A stretch of DNA of 35,463 bases from Candidatus Solibacter sp. (GTDB lineage: Bacteria > Acidobacteriota > Terriglobia > Bryobacterales > Bryobacteraceae): contig JAOAPT010000148.1 in NCBI GenBank assembly GCA_025463045.1, positions 1 to 35,463 of the forward strand. The letters are read 5' to 3'. Made by a program: the position numbers and the translations under genes. Below the pieces are notes generated by a model. It did not search any database. It was not told the origin of the DNA and was given only the letters and a program-made list of their open reading frames with translations. Shown piece by piece: positions 34,750 to 35,463 of this stretch; the stretch's first letter is position 1; the number at the start of each line of letters is the position of its first letter.

Positions 34750-35463
34750 GAGTTTTCTCCGTTGACGATATCTTGAATCCGTACCGGACGATGCTCGTCA
34801 AGCGAGCGGTAGCAGGCGTCGACCAGCGCCATTGTGCCGAGATTCTCCCGCCCATTGATCTTCGGCGTGCGATTCTCCGTGAGGGCGCTCAGCAACTCGC
34901 CCATCGTGCCCTGAAATGCGTCCGGGAACCAGACCTCCGGCCATTGCGGCGTGAACCAGACTCCCGGTTGACGCTTGGTCGCGAACTGAATCGTGCTCGG
35001 CACCGCGTTCGGATATCCAGGCCATCCGATCGTGCCCTGCGCCAGTCCGTCGGTGCCTTCCACGCGCCACTTGATGTAGTTGTCCGCGGCAGTGCCCTCG
35101 CGAGCCGGGCCAGTCCACACGTCATCCCACGCCGACGCGCGCATGCCGTTCGCGTATTCCAGGATGTAAAGCACGATGCCGTCGCGATGCGCGAACTGCG
35201 TGCGCGGATCGGTTCGCGCGCTCGCATACACGAACTCCGGATCGCCGAACAGAAAGCGGAAGCAGTCCAGGTGATGAATACTCATCGCCGCGAGCGTCAG
35301 CCCGGGGTAGTCGCGCAGCCACGTCTGCCAGTGCGGAATCGCGCGCATCTCGATTGTCGCGAGCACCGGTTCGCCCAGGTCGCCGCGATCGAGCAGCGTC
35401 TTCAACGCGCGGATCGATTGGTCGTACCGCATGTTCTGATTCACCGCGAGCGTGATCCCCGCC
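34746..35463 (-). CDS. Gfo/Idh/MocA family oxidoreductase (partial, N-terminus beyond window end)
   Basis: [79 protein letters not shown]; frame is open to the window edge, so GTG 35444 is probably internal. Confidence 0.85.
   Translation of the reverse strand, partial: AGITLAVNQNMRYDQSIRALKTLLDRGDLGEPVLATIEMRAIPHWQTWLRDYPGLTLAAMSIHHLDCFRFLFGDPEFVYASARTDPRTQFAHRDGIVLYILEYANGMRASAWDDVWTGPAREGTAADNYIKWRVEGTDGLAQGTIGWPGYPNAVPSTIQFATKRQPGVWFTPQWPEVWFPDAFQGTMGELLSALTENRTPKINGRENLGTMALVDACYRSLDEHRPVRIQDIVNGENS

Noticed and set aside
1-35463. tRNA/rRNA genes, transposases, integrases, CRISPR arrays
   Set aside because: None recognised on either strand by eye; small RNAs cannot be excluded without covariance-model searches.

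Overview
GC-rich bacterial chromosomal window. Gene content (TPR proteins, decayed Oar-like TonB receptor, Gfo/Idh + sugar isomerase + PhyH operon) suggests an Acidobacteriota-like host, which is inference only. Left part: TPR secreted protein, inorganic pyrophosphatase, RecQ, two SDRs, a decayed TonB-receptor locus, MBL-fold hydrolase, DUF892 ferritin-like protein, Zn-ADH and SRPBCC protein. Centre (~12.8-30.6 kb): a divergent glycan or small-molecule biosynthesis locus. Its minus arm holds an ABC exporter, GT4, PIG-L deacetylase and GT9-like protein. Its plus arm is a tightly overlapping 11-gene operon: epimerase; glycosidase-like/CDP-paratose-epimerase-like fusion; B12-type radical SAM; GT4; four CgeB-like glycosyltransferases; histidine phosphatase; nucleotidyltransferase; methyltransferase; glycosidase-like protein. 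Right part: a hypothetical protein, a gene remnant, Ku, and a sugar isomerase/PhyH/isomerase/Gfo-Idh operon. Main discovery: the last operon gene (29743..30627) reads as a circular permutation of the glycosidase-like domain at the N-terminus of the 18870..20921 fusion. The fused copy has Gln at both positions where the permuted copy has the expected catalytic Glu residues (WNQPN/VTQTG versus WNEPN/ISEVG). This suggests an active permuted enzyme paired with a catalytically dead fused pseudo-glycosidase. No tools were run; all family calls come from reading translated motifs.
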